Assembly: GCF_003313325.1 (NCBI RefSeq) | Contig: NZ_QMHQ01000003.1 | Location: forward strand, 602,762-666,761 | Direction: 5' to 3' | Length of the DNA stretch: 64,000 nucleotides | DNA from: Pedobacter namyangjuensis | GTDB taxonomy: Bacteria > Bacteroidota > Bacteroidia > Sphingobacteriales > Sphingobacteriaceae | Part shown: piece after piece, positions 55,614 through 63,656 of the stretch | Layout of the letters: each line of letters begins with the position of its first letter | Numbering within the stretch: the stretch's first letter is position 1 | Translations under genes and position numbers: made by a program | The notes under the pieces: generated by a model | Seen by the model: only the letters and a program-made list of their open reading frames with translations | Databases searched by the model: none | What the model was told of the DNA's origin: nothing

Positions 55614-56360
55614 TTAATGGAAAAACTGCTGTATTTTCCTTATTTTTTTAAGAAATAAAGTTAGGTAAGGAAGTTTTATCCCATTTTCCCTGATTGCTTT
55701 TAAGTCATTATCCAAAGCATGTTTTCGGAGCTTTAGCGAAGCATTACTCATTCCGCCAGTACGCATTTTTACAATCAACTTATTAAGGTAAACTGCCTTT
55801 ATTTTGTGTTTAAATAAAAAGCGTAACATTAACTCGTAGTCTGCCGCGGTTCCAAAGTTCAACGAATAGTTGCCATATTTTACAAATAAGCTTCTTTTTA
55901 AATACAAGGTGGGATGAGCGGGCATCCAGCCTCTTTTTATACCGCCAAGAGAATAAGGTTTGTCTTTCCATTTTCTAATAATCTTATTGGTATTATTTGG
56001 GTCGATGTAATTTAAGTCGCCATAAACGCCATCTGTTTGACTTGATGAAAATGTTTTTGCAATGGTCGAAATCACATCGTTTGTAGCCAGCATATCGTCG
56101 GCGTTTAATATTCCTATTATTTCGCCCTTAGCTAATGCAATTCCCTTATTTAATGCATCATACATACCTTTATCTTTTTCAGATAACAGAACATCAATTT
56201 TATCGCGATACTTATTTGCAATCTCCAAACTATTATCGGTAGAAGCTCCATCAATTAAAATATACTCTAAATCTGCATAATCTTGCGCAATTACAGAATT
56301 TATACAGCTTTCTAAAAACCTCTCTCCATTATACACTACCGTGATTAGGCTAATCTTCAT
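55614..56360 (-). CDS. Family 2 glycosyltransferase
   Basis: The 248-aa GT-A fold enzyme begins ISLITVVYNGERFLESCI, with YILIDGASTDNS, KGMYDALNKGIALAKGEI and the nucleotide-sugar Asp-rich ILNADDML, then WMPAHPTLYLKR. It has no membrane helix, so it works on the cytoplasmic face, probably adding a sugar to a lipid-linked chain. Its start overlaps the end of a PIDDY-tail gene by 11 bp, so the two are co-expressed, and the WecA-like gene follows. Confidence 0.9.
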   Translation of the reverse strand: MKISLITVVYNGERFLESCINSVIAQDYADLEYILIDGASTDNSLEIANKYRDKIDVLLSEKDKGMYDALNKGIALAKGEIIGILNADDMLATNDVISTIAKTFSSSQTDGVYGDLNYIDPNNTNKIIRKWKDKPYSLGGIKRGWMPAHPTLYLKRSLFVKYGNYSLNFGTAADYELMLRFLFKHKIKAVYLNKLIVKMRTGGMSNASLKLRKHALDNDLKAIRENGIKLPYLTLFLKKIRKIQQFFH

Positions 56361-56799
56361 ATAGGCGCAACTTTAACTTGGATCGGCGGATTTTAAACAA
56401 ACCGAAACTTAAAGTAAAGATAGCTAATAGCGGAATATAATCATCGATTGGGCAGTTAATCATAATAGCATATGTGCCAACATATAAAATATCGGCAGTA
56501 GTAGGACTAGCACTTGTACCATATTTATAAACAGTACAACTTGGTCCTACATCTTCAATACATTTTGTAGGAGTGATAATATTGTAACCTCCCCCACCGG
56601 AAGAGTTAGATATCCATTCAGAAGGACTACCTGCACCTAATGTAAAAGGAGTATGATAATTACGACTCTGAGTACCCGCAATAATATGGCAGCCGTCTAC
56701 TCCATCAGCACTAAATGCACTTGTGTAGGCAAACAAAAAAATACTAGAAAATAAATATTTAACAACGGGGATGATAAATAGCAACTTTTTCATAAGCAC
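56350..56799 (-). CDS. Secreted protein with PIDDY C-terminal sorting-like tail (array member 6)
   Basis: The 149-aa protein has a signal peptide (about 1-32), a mature part beginning DGVDGCHIIAG, a second region TKCIEDVGPSCTVYKYG, and a C-terminal tripartite tail: NCPIDDY, a hydrophobic helix (IPLLAIFTLSFGLF) and a basic end (KIRRSKLK) with a slightly longer extension than its sisters. Four cysteines are in the mature part. It is the last of six such genes and overlaps the GT2 gene by 11 bp. The tail layout is like exosortase or sortase-type signals (short motif, helix, Arg/Lys). Function unknown. Confidence 0.75.
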   Translation of the reverse strand: MLMKKLLFIIPVVKYLFSSIFLFAYTSAFSADGVDGCHIIAGTQSRNYHTPFTLGAGSPSEWISNSSGGGGYNIITPTKCIEDVGPSCTVYKYGTSASPTTADILYVGTYAIMINCPIDDYIPLLAIFTLSFGLFKIRRSKLKLRLYED

Positions 56800-56922
56800 T
56801 TATTTATCAGTTTATTGAACTTAATAAAAAACAATAAACATTGAGCGAATTATTTTAAAAAAATCGCCAGAGGAAATATTTTTTCGAGTTAGGAAATGGA
56901 TTTTGTTCGAAAATTAAAATTA

Positions 56923-57357
56923 TTAGTCTTTTCGATTTCGAATTTTGAAGAATAGCATCGAAGCTGATGATACAACTAGAAGCCATGCGTAATCGTCGAT
57001 TGGGCAAGCAACCATTGCCGGAGTAGCAACTTTACCTTGTACCAAACTATTATTAGCGCAAGCTAAACCTAATACCTGACTATAACCTTGTAGACAAACA
57101 CCGCAATTGGTTGAACCTGCTTGATACTTCGTTTGCGTAAGATTGATACAACTTGAAACAGCTGGGGCCGTGACTGAATTGCTGTAAACTGGGAAACCTA
57201 ACAAATTAGACAGCAATGCACCAAGCGAGCTATTGTCAGGCTGTGTATAAACTATTTGGCTACCAGAAATTAAACAACCCGCTTTGGAGCTATAGGAAAT
57301 AGCAAATACAAAAAAAAGTAGACAAGAAAATCTGAAACGCCACATAGCAACAACCAT
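56923..57357 (-). CDS. Secreted protein with PIDDY C-terminal sorting-like tail (array member 5)
   Basis: The 144-aa protein has a signal peptide (about 1-26), mature start KAGCLISGSQIVYTQ, a middle part with AVSSCINLTQTKYQ and the CxxC-like TNCGVCLQGY, LACANN, and the tail ACPIDDY, helix (AWLLVVSSASMLFF) and KIRNRKD. The mature part has six cysteines, the most of the six. The gap to the next gene is 123 bp. Its Met-Val-Val-Ala-Met start could be shortened to the Met at position 5. Confidence 0.75.
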   Translation of the reverse strand: MVVAMWRFRFSCLLFFVFAISYSSKAGCLISGSQIVYTQPDNSSLGALLSNLLGFPVYSNSVTAPAVSSCINLTQTKYQAGSTNCGVCLQGYSQVLGLACANNSLVQGKVATPAMVACPIDDYAWLLVVSSASMLFFKIRNRKD

Positions 57358-57441
57358 TGTTTGTCGCTAAAATAACAGCGCTACGCTATAGAGGTGTTAT
57401 TCAGTTTGTTCAAGAAGACGGCAAAATTTGATCTTTCTGAG

Positions 57442-57879
57442 TTAGGATGCAATAACTGATCTGCTTTTGGAAAGATAAAAGGCAGTTAAGGCTGTTGTAA
57501 GTAATATTACAATCCAAATATGATCATCAATAGGGACGTTCATATCAGGATTTACTTTATAAGAAGTAACCTGTGTTCCAGTATTAGCGCCCACAATACA
57601 TCCATATGGTGCATCATATGTTACGGTATAATTAAAAGACATCCAATTTGAATTAATGTAGCCCGGCATCGCGTTTGCATTAGCATTCCCTTGATAATTT
57701 AACGGATAAGAAGTTCCATCTAATGAGAAAATTGGTCGATTGCTATTGCTTTGTATACCATTCCTTACTACATATATTCTATTATTTACAAGACAACCTA
57801 CGACCTGTCCATTAACACTGGAAACGAAAAAGACTAATATTGCTGAAGCTAAAAGCTTAAAAAAAACGTATAAATTCAC
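57442..57879 (-). CDS. Secreted protein with variant PIDDH tail (array member 4)
   Basis: The 145-aa protein has a signal peptide (about 1-24), mature start VVGCLVNNRIYVV, an Asn-rich middle (NANANAMPGYINSNW), YGCIVGANTG, and a divergent tail NVPIDDH, helix (IWIVILLTTALTAFYL) and SKSRSVIAS. It lacks the Cys before PIDD and has only two mature cysteines, as if one disulfide was lost as a pair. Otherwise it matches its neighbours. The upstream gap of 310 bp is the widest of the array. Confidence 0.73.
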   Translation of the reverse strand: MNLYVFFKLLASAILVFFVSSVNGQVVGCLVNNRIYVVRNGIQSNSNRPIFSLDGTSYPLNYQGNANANAMPGYINSNWMSFNYTVTYDAPYGCIVGANTGTQVTSYKVNPDMNVPIDDHIWIVILLTTALTAFYLSKSRSVIAS

Positions 57880-58189
57880 AACAAAACAAATGAGTGTTCA
57901 AACATATTAATTAAAAATCAGAAACTGAACAAAATGAACAAACTATTCCCTTAGGTTGTAAAATTGCTCTTTCCGACAGCCCCAACATCAACTGCATTGT
58001 TTAAACATTCATTTTCCGTACCATGATCTTAAATAATTTAAAATAGATAAATTAAAGCCGTATTAGATGTTTCAACACGTATAATCAACTTTTTTCTGTC
58101 CAGGAGATATTAAATGATAGGTTTTCAGCGGGGAAAAAATACCCTAAACGAGATATTATTCCCCATAAATTAGCAAGCACGTTTTTTTC
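57880..58189. other. Gap inside the PIDDY array
   Basis: No coding sequence is seen. It contains the palindrome TGTTTAAACA at 57998-58007, also found upstream of the first array gene, and an imperfect stem from GGGGAA (58130-58135) to TTCCCC (58159-58164) near the end of the neighbouring gene, without a T run. Confidence 0.45.
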
Positions 58190-58621
58190 CTAACTATTTC
58201 TTTTGCGGAGTGCTTTTACAGATAAGCCACCAATAGCTATTAAAATTAACGCTGAATAATCGTCGATTGGGCAGTTTATATTTTGCTCAGTAAAACTAGT
58301 AACATTCCCGTAATAGAAGCCACCACCACTTTTTGCCACTACACACTGCTTCCCTGTAAAATTATGCATGTTAGATGTTATACCACATACGGGATCGCCT
58401 GAATGTGTTACGATATGATGCCGAGTTCCGTTGTACAATTCATTATTTGGTGCTCCTCCTACCGGATAAGTCCCCGCCGGCCCATCATAAACGGCGCTTC
58501 CGATATTACAGCCTAGATCTGCGAAAGAAGCATTACATGATAGAAAAATAATTAAAGCAACAAATAAAGTAGAGCGAAAATATTTTGTTTTAACGAAATC
58601 CATTGAGACTTCGAAAAACAA
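58190..58621 (-). CDS. Secreted protein with PIDDY C-terminal sorting-like tail (array member 3)
   Basis: The 143-aa protein has a signal peptide (about 1-34 from this ATG, or shorter from Met 7), mature start DLGCNIGSAVYDG, a Gly/Asn/His-rich middle, DPVCGITSNM, KQCVVAKSGGGFYYG, and the tail NCPIDDY, helix (SALILIAIGGLSV) and KALRKRNS. Four mature cysteines. The gap to the next array gene upstream is 51 bp, so the two probably share a transcript. Confidence 0.75.
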   Translation of the reverse strand: MFFEVSMDFVKTKYFRSTLFVALIIFLSCNASFADLGCNIGSAVYDGPAGTYPVGGAPNNELYNGTRHHIVTHSGDPVCGITSNMHNFTGKQCVVAKSGGGFYYGNVTSFTEQNINCPIDDYSALILIAIGGLSVKALRKRNS

Positions 58622-58672
58622 AACAAAAGCCTAGTTTAACACTTTTAGATGTAACTACATTTATAAAACACT

Positions 58673-59050
58673 TTAAAATAAGTGCTTCTTTTTAATTGTT
58701 AAAACCCCCAACCCCGCCAGTCCTAAAATCATCAAGGGGGTATAGTCATCGATTGGGCAGGGCAGTGGTCCATAACTAACTAAAGTCCCATAGGAACTCA
58801 TACTCTCATAACCGGCGGTCGTATTTGTAATATAACAAGAATTACTACCGCCTAATGGCCTCAAGCAATAAATGGATGAGGCGCCTTCAACCCTGTCGTT
58901 AAGTGTCCTAAAATAGTAGTTCGGCACGCCGTATCGTTGATTTTGATAATTTCTGTACAAATTATTTGTTGACGATAAACATCCAGTTTGTGCGTAACCG
59001 AATCCAATGCCTATAAACAAACTTAATAACAAAAGACAAATACGTTTCAT
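58673..59050 (-). CDS. Secreted protein with PIDDY C-terminal sorting-like tail (array member 2)
   Basis: The 125-aa protein has a short signal peptide (about 1-20, ending GYAQ), mature start TGCLSSTNNLYRN, a Tyr/Arg-rich middle, IYCLRPLGGSNSCYITN, and the tail PCPIDDY, helix (TPLMILGLAGLGVLTI) and KKKHLF. Four mature cysteines. The tail here is the most canonical of the set: Gly-rich helix and a compact basic end. It lies 73 bp after the first array gene. Confidence 0.77.
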   Translation of the reverse strand: MKRICLLLLSLFIGIGFGYAQTGCLSSTNNLYRNYQNQRYGVPNYYFRTLNDRVEGASSIYCLRPLGGSNSCYITNTTAGYESMSSYGTLVSYGPLPCPIDDYTPLMILGLAGLGVLTIKKKHLF

Positions 59051-59123
59051 AACAATATGAAGCGTCTTTTTAAATTGAGATGGTTCTTTATTAACGCACT
59101 TTTAAAAGAATAAGTTTTAACAC

Positions 59124-59501
59124 TTAAAATTTTACTGCGGATTTACCCGACAAGCGTCTTCTAATAAATAAAAAACCAAATCCGGAAACACCCAAAAGCA
59201 TCTGAGGAATATAATCGTCGATTGGGCACTTCGCAATATCATATTCAACTAAAACACCATAATCCAAAGACCAACTTAAACGACAACTCTGCTTAGGTTT
59301 TATTTCGTTGATTATCTTTGCATAATTCGTAGAGTTCGAAGCATTAGAAGGACAACTGGATGAAATAGAATTTTGCCAACTGCCTGTAAATAATTGATCT
59401 CGATAAACTTGACCTCCATACAAACAGCCTTCTGCCGCGGAAGCAATATTTCCTATAAAGAAAACCAAAACTATAATTATAACAAATTTACAACTGCGCA
59501 T
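59124..59501 (-). CDS. Secreted protein with PIDDY C-terminal sorting-like tail (array member 1)
   Basis: The 125-aa protein has a signal peptide (about 1-23, ending ASAAE), mature start GCLYGGQVYRD, SSCPSNASNSTNYAK, KQSCRLSWSLDYGVL, and the tail KCPIDDY, helix (IPQMLLGVSGFGFLFI) and RRRLSGK. Four mature cysteines. It is the first of six genes on the minus strand, divergent from the Wza-like gene. A likely promoter lies upstream (TTG, 19 bases, TAGGTTTTG) with a GTTGTTTAAACAAC palindrome over the -33 region. Confidence 0.77.
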   Translation of the reverse strand: MRSCKFVIIIVLVFFIGNIASAAEGCLYGGQVYRDQLFTGSWQNSISSSCPSNASNSTNYAKIINEIKPKQSCRLSWSLDYGVLVEYDIAKCPIDDYIPQMLLGVSGFGFLFIRRRLSGKSAVKF

Positions 59502-59524
59502 ATCATCTAAAAGGTAGCACTAGT

Positions 59525-59556
59525 CAAAACCTATTCCATAAAGTTGTTTAAACAAC
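59525..59556 (-). promoter_or_regulatory. Possible promoter and operator of the PIDDY array
   Basis: On the minus strand TTG, 19 bases and TAGGTTTTG resemble the -33/-7 pair. The perfect 14-bp palindrome GTTGTTTAAACAAC (59543-59556) covers the -33 side. Its core TGTTTAAACA recurs upstream of array member 4 (57998-58007). Confidence 0.4.
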
Positions 59557-59759
59557 AAAAACAAGCTACAATACAGTCAGTTAACTATTTACACATTTAT
59601 TGAAATAGTTACTTAAAAAGCCCACCCCGAATTGAGAAAAAATTTTCGCATTATCCGTAATAAATTGCACAATGATAATTTTTAATTAAAGGTTAACATC
59701 AATTGATTTGCTTGAAATACTTTTTTTAAGCATCTTTAGCTATAATTTTAAAATCCTAT

Positions 59760-60581
59760 ATGTTTAAATGTTTACGACCAGCTCTTTGGTCAGCGCTTAT
59801 ACTTGTTATTTGTATGAGTTCTTGTGGTTCTAGAAAATCGAGAACGCTATTTAACGCACAAACAGATGTGGTTACGGATACCATAAAACAGGTTTATGTG
59901 GTTAACGACCAAGGAATGGCAGACGCCTACTATAAAATAAAGGCTAACGATCAGCTTGCTATTCGCAATGTACAAAATAAAGAATTTGGAGCCTCAAACA
60001 GCAATTTAGGTGGCGGAACCGCTTCTTCATCGGGCAGTAGCGTTACAGGAAGCGCTCAAAATGTAACGTCGTACCCGGTGGATTTAGAGGGTAACGTTAA
60101 TTTACCAGCTATCGGAAAAGTAGCTGTAGTTGGTTTAAGCAGACGTGAAGCTGCTGCTAAAATACAAAATCTTTACGGCGAAAAACTGTTAAAAGACCCA
60201 ATAATCGAGCTGAGTTTGGTTAATTTAAAAGTGACGCTATTAGGTGAATTTAGCAAGCAGGGCAATTTCCTTCTAGAAAAAGACAATACCTCATTAATCG
60301 AAATTATTGGCGAAGCTGGTGGTATTACCAAAACTGCCGACCCGAAGACACTGAAAATTATTAGAGGGGATAGAGCTAATCCAGAATTGATTTATGTTAA
60401 CTTAAATGACATTAACAGTTTGGCCAGCAAAAAAATTATCCTTCAAAATAACGATATCATAGTTTTGCAACCTACCAAAAACTCGGCTTTGAGCGAGCGT
60501 TTGCAAAGTTTTAACAATATTGTACAGCCGCTTCTCGTTGTAGTTAACCTTGCCGTTTTAATTTTCACTTTAAGCAAGTAA
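59760..60581 (+). CDS. Wza-like polysaccharide export lipoprotein
   Basis: The 273-aa outer-membrane export protein has a lipoprotein signal (lipobox MSSC, Cys about 22), the polysaccharide export domain (about 55-170, with YKIKANDQLAIRN and YPVDLEGNVNLPAIGKV), an SLBB domain (about 172-245, with VTLLGEFSKQGNFLL and LIEIIGEAGG) and a hydrophobic C-terminal helix (VQPLLVVVNLAVLIFTL). This matches the Bacteroidota Wza/BexD type that forms the export channel. Its stop overlaps the Wzc-like start by one base (TAATG). A Gly/Ser-rich insert at about 80-100 is unusual. Confidence 0.92.
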   Translation: MFKCLRPALWSALILVICMSSCGSRKSRTLFNAQTDVVTDTIKQVYVVNDQGMADAYYKIKANDQLAIRNVQNKEFGASNSNLGGGTASSSGSSVTGSAQNVTSYPVDLEGNVNLPAIGKVAVVGLSRREAAAKIQNLYGEKLLKDPIIELSLVNLKVTLLGEFSKQGNFLLEKDNTSLIEIIGEAGGITKTADPKTLKIIRGDRANPELIYVNLNDINSLASKKIILQNNDIIVLQPTKNSALSERLQSFNNIVQPLLVVVNLAVLIFTLSK

Positions 60582-62977
60582 TGGAGAACAACCCTGTAGT
60601 TATAAAGAAACCTAGTCAAAGTATAGACTTTTTAAAAATATTTAAAGTATTTTTAAGTAGGTGGTATTGGATTTTAGCCTGTGTTTTATTAGCCTTAGCT
60701 GGCGCAAAGGTTAAATTGCTTTATACTGTTCCTGTTTATATGACTTCAGCTTCGCTGAAATTACAAGAAAGCAATCCATCATTGGGCACATCGCAAATGC
60801 CTTCGCAGGTTTATAATTATACCGATAAAATCCAGGCAGAAAGTTATGTAATAAAGTCTAATGATGTTATCGCAAATGCGATAGCTAACCTAGATTATAA
60901 GGTGTCCTATTATCTGGTAGGAAGGATTAAAACGAGTGAGTTATACCCGGATGTTCCGTTTGAGATAGCTATTATTAAACAAGATTCGGTAAACTTTGGC
61001 CGTGGAATATATCACCTAGAAGGATTAGAAAACAACAAGTTTAGTTTAAGTACAGATGAGCCCAATGCCAAGCCTGTAACTTACGCCTATAACCAGACGT
61101 TAAACTTGGGAAACATGGAGTTTGCTATTAAAACAAAGCTACCTGTTGGCGCAAAATACAGCTTTAAATTTAATGGTAAGGAAGAGTTTATTGGCAGAAT
61201 TTTAGGCGGACTAAATGTTAGTGAAGCTGCTCGTTTTACCAATATTATGAGTTTGAGCATGACGGATGGCAACGCTGTTTTTGCAGCAGACGCTTTAAAT
61301 GCTGTAATGAAAGAATATATAGCTTACGACATCATCGACAAGAGAAAATCTGCCAAACAAACTGTTGATTTTATTAATAGTCAATTAGGCTTTATTGATG
61401 TTGAGGCCGGCAAATCTGGTAGTAGCTTAGCTGACTACAAAACCAAAAACAAAGTTGTGGATATGAACAGTGCCACTTCTATGACGGTAGGAAAACTATC
61501 TGATTTCGAGAAGCAGAAATCGATGTTGGATATTGAAGCTTTAGGTATTAGGCAGCTCGAATCTCAGCTGAATAATAACAGAGATAAAATAGACATTAAC
61601 TTAGATTTAGAGGGAAACATAGGAACAATGTTAGGTGGTTTAATAGGCCAACTTAATACATTAATAACCAATAGGGAGTTGAAACTAACCCAATTTAATG
61701 CCAATTCGCAGCCTATTAAGGATATTGATAATCAAATTGCAAGTATTAAACAGTCTATTCGTAGTAACATCAGATCGCTTAGAGAACGTAACCAAGCTAC
61801 CGTTAGGTTTTTAGACAACCAAATTGCGCAGGTTAATCAAAATATTAGCCAGATACCTGCAAAGGAACAAAACTTGGTTAAGTTAAATTCAAATTTTGAG
61901 GTTAATAACAAAGTGCGTTCTTATCTATCGGAGAAAAAGCTGGAGGCAGAAATGAATGCAGCAGCGGTAGTTCCGGGTGCGGCCATTGTTAATATCGCCT
62001 ACCCTTCTTTTTACTCTATCGCCCCTGGCTCAGAAAAAATATATACTTATGCAGTGTTGTTAGGATTAGCTGCCGGAGTTGGTTTAATTTTACTCGTACG
62101 TTTCCTAAACCCATATATCTACGACAAAGAAACGGTTGAGGGCTTAACTAATACGCCAATCATCGGAGTTATAAGAAAGTTCCCAGACTTTATTGATAAA
62201 GACAGCAGGCAAGCACTTTCATTGGCGCAGCCTAAATCGGTTTTTGCTGAATCGGTACGTTCTGTTAGAACAAACTTAAGCTTTATGGCTAGCCATAAAC
62301 AAAGCAAAACGATATGTGTAACCTCTGAAGTTTCTGGAGAAGGGAAATCGTTTGTAACGATAAATCTAGCCAGCACACTTGCTTTAATTGACAAAAAAGT
62401 AATCCTTATTGCTGCAGATTTGCGGAAATCTAAATTGCATAAGGCGTTTGGAAGCGATAATAAAAAAGGTTTAAGTTCTGTTTTAGCAGGTCATGAAACC
62501 ATAGAATCGGTAATTATGTTCGACCAAATGCATGGGATAGATTTTATGCCATCTGGTCCGGTTCCGCCCAACCCGTCGGAGCTTTTGCATACCGAAAAAA
62601 TGAAAGAGTTATTGGCTTTGTTAGCACCTAAATACGACTATGTTTTAGTTGATACAGCTCCTGTTGGTTTAGTTTCTGATGCTATTCCGGTTATCCGCCA
62701 AAGCGATGTAAATATTTTTGTTATTAGATCTGGAAAATCGCAGTTGAGGGCAGCGGCAATTCCAGAGCGTTTATCACGCGAATATGGGTTAAATAATATG
62801 GCCATCGTATTAAATGCATTTGGAGATGATGCATTACACTCTAACTATTATACTACAGATTACTCTAGAGGTGGTGGCAATAGCACATATTACTATTCAG
62901 ATTACTCAGGATACTCGGGCTCTGGATATTATGATAACGACCCTAAAAAATGGTGGGAGTTTTGGAAGAAAAAGTAA
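60581..62977 (+). CDS. Wzc-like tyrosine autokinase / polysaccharide copolymerase
   Basis: The 798-aa inner-membrane protein has an N-terminal Wzz domain with TM1 (about 28-48), a long periplasmic coiled-coil region (about 55-500), TM2 (about 505-525) and a cytoplasmic kinase domain (about 560-760). Kinase motifs are the Walker A TSEVSGEGKSFVTINLA, Walker A-prime VILIAADLRKSKLH and Walker B YVLVDTAPVG. The last 50 residues hold ten tyrosines (for example TYYYSDYSGYSGSGYYD), the autophosphorylation cluster, followed by a Trp/Lys end. It regulates chain length and export with the Wza-like protein. Confidence 0.95.
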   Translation: MENNPVVIKKPSQSIDFLKIFKVFLSRWYWILACVLLALAGAKVKLLYTVPVYMTSASLKLQESNPSLGTSQMPSQVYNYTDKIQAESYVIKSNDVIANAIANLDYKVSYYLVGRIKTSELYPDVPFEIAIIKQDSVNFGRGIYHLEGLENNKFSLSTDEPNAKPVTYAYNQTLNLGNMEFAIKTKLPVGAKYSFKFNGKEEFIGRILGGLNVSEAARFTNIMSLSMTDGNAVFAADALNAVMKEYIAYDIIDKRKSAKQTVDFINSQLGFIDVEAGKSGSSLADYKTKNKVVDMNSATSMTVGKLSDFEKQKSMLDIEALGIRQLESQLNNNRDKIDINLDLEGNIGTMLGGLIGQLNTLITNRELKLTQFNANSQPIKDIDNQIASIKQSIRSNIRSLRERNQATVRFLDNQIAQVNQNISQIPAKEQNLVKLNSNFEVNNKVRSYLSEKKLEAEMNAAAVVPGAAIVNIAYPSFYSIAPGSEKIYTYAVLLGLAAGVGLILLVRFLNPYIYDKETVEGLTNTPIIGVIRKFPDFIDKDSRQALSLAQPKSVFAESVRSVRTNLSFMASHKQSKTICVTSEVSGEGKSFVTINLASTLALIDKKVILIAADLRKSKLHKAFGSDNKKGLSSVLAGHETIESVIMFDQMHGIDFMPSGPVPPNPSELLHTEKMKELLALLAPKYDYVLVDTAPVGLVSDAIPVIRQSDVNIFVIRSGKSQLRAAAIPERLSREYGLNNMAIVLNAFGDDALHSNYYTTDYSRGGGNSTYYYSDYSGYSGSGYYDNDPKKWWEFWKKK

Positions 62978-62988
62978 GTAGTTGTTTT

Positions 62989-63013
62989 GTTTTTTAGGTG
63001 GTTAGTTTTTTAG
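62989..63013. repeat. Short direct repeat before the antiterminator gene
   Basis: GTTTTTTAG occurs exactly at 62989-62997 and 63005-63013 (offset 16). Confidence 0.5.
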
Positions 63014-63016
63014 TTA

Positions 63017-63523
63017 ATGATTGACAAGACTTACAAATGGTATCCGATTTATACACGTTCTAGGGCAGAGAAAAAAACAGCAGAAGCACTAGAGAAGAAA
63101 AACATTACCACTTACCTACCGTTAAAAAAGGTAGAAAAACAATGGAGCGATAGAAAAAAAATTGTTGAAGAGCCATTGCTTAAATCGTATTTGTTTGTAT
63201 ACATTTCTTCGGCTGAGCAAACAGAAGTATTATCAACAAATGGCGTAAGCAGGTTCATTTATTTTTCTGGGAAAATTGCCTCCATGCCGAACAAGCAGCT
63301 AGAGGATTTAAAATTGCTGTTAGCAGAAGAGGCAGATCTTGAAGTTATTGAACAGGAACTTGAAGTAGGTGAAAAAGTACTAATAAAAGCTGGACCTTTT
63401 AAAGGGATTATAGCCGAGCTAGTATCATTAAGAAGCAAAAAAAGCATTGTTTTAAGGTTAGAATCTTTAGGCCATGCGATAAAAATAAACACTTCTATGG
63501 CTTTCATAGAGAGCTTGAGGTAA
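63017..63523 (+). CDS. UpxY/NusG-type transcription antiterminator
   Basis: The 168-aa protein has a NusG N-terminal domain (about 5-100, with KWYPIYTRSRAEKKTAEAL and LKSYLFVYISSAEQ) and a C-terminal KOW domain (about 115-165, LEVGEKVLIKAGPFKGI). It belongs to the specialised NusG paralogues that let RNA polymerase read long polysaccharide operons. Here it is third in the operon, after the wza- and wzc-like genes, and 133 bp before an asnB-like gene, so it could act on the downstream part. Confidence 0.92.
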   Translation: MIDKTYKWYPIYTRSRAEKKTAEALEKKNITTYLPLKKVEKQWSDRKKIVEEPLLKSYLFVYISSAEQTEVLSTNGVSRFIYFSGKIASMPNKQLEDLKLLLAEEADLEVIEQELEVGEKVLIKAGPFKGIIAELVSLRSKKSIVLRLESLGHAIKINTSMAFIESLR

Positions 63524-63656
63524 ACAATTAAAAATCAGTAGGTTACAGAACTATCATGTGACTGAGAGGGCGGAGCTGTGTTTAGTCAGCAAGGCTAAAG
63601 TCCTAAGTACGAAGTCTCAAGACAGGCGAAACGAAAGACGAGAAACGAAATTATTA
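63524..63656 (+). other. Gap between the antiterminator and asnB-like genes, with direct repeats
   Basis: No coding sequence. It contains GAAACGAAA at 63628-63636 and 63642-63650, and repeated AAGTC words at 63597-63616. TGACT (63559-63563) and AGTCA (63584-63588) can form a small stem. A leader target for the antiterminator is possible but not shown. Confidence 0.45.

Noticed and set aside
58130..58164. GGGGAA/TTCCCC stem after an array gene as a terminator
   Set aside because: The stem is imperfect with a long loop and no T run on the minus strand.
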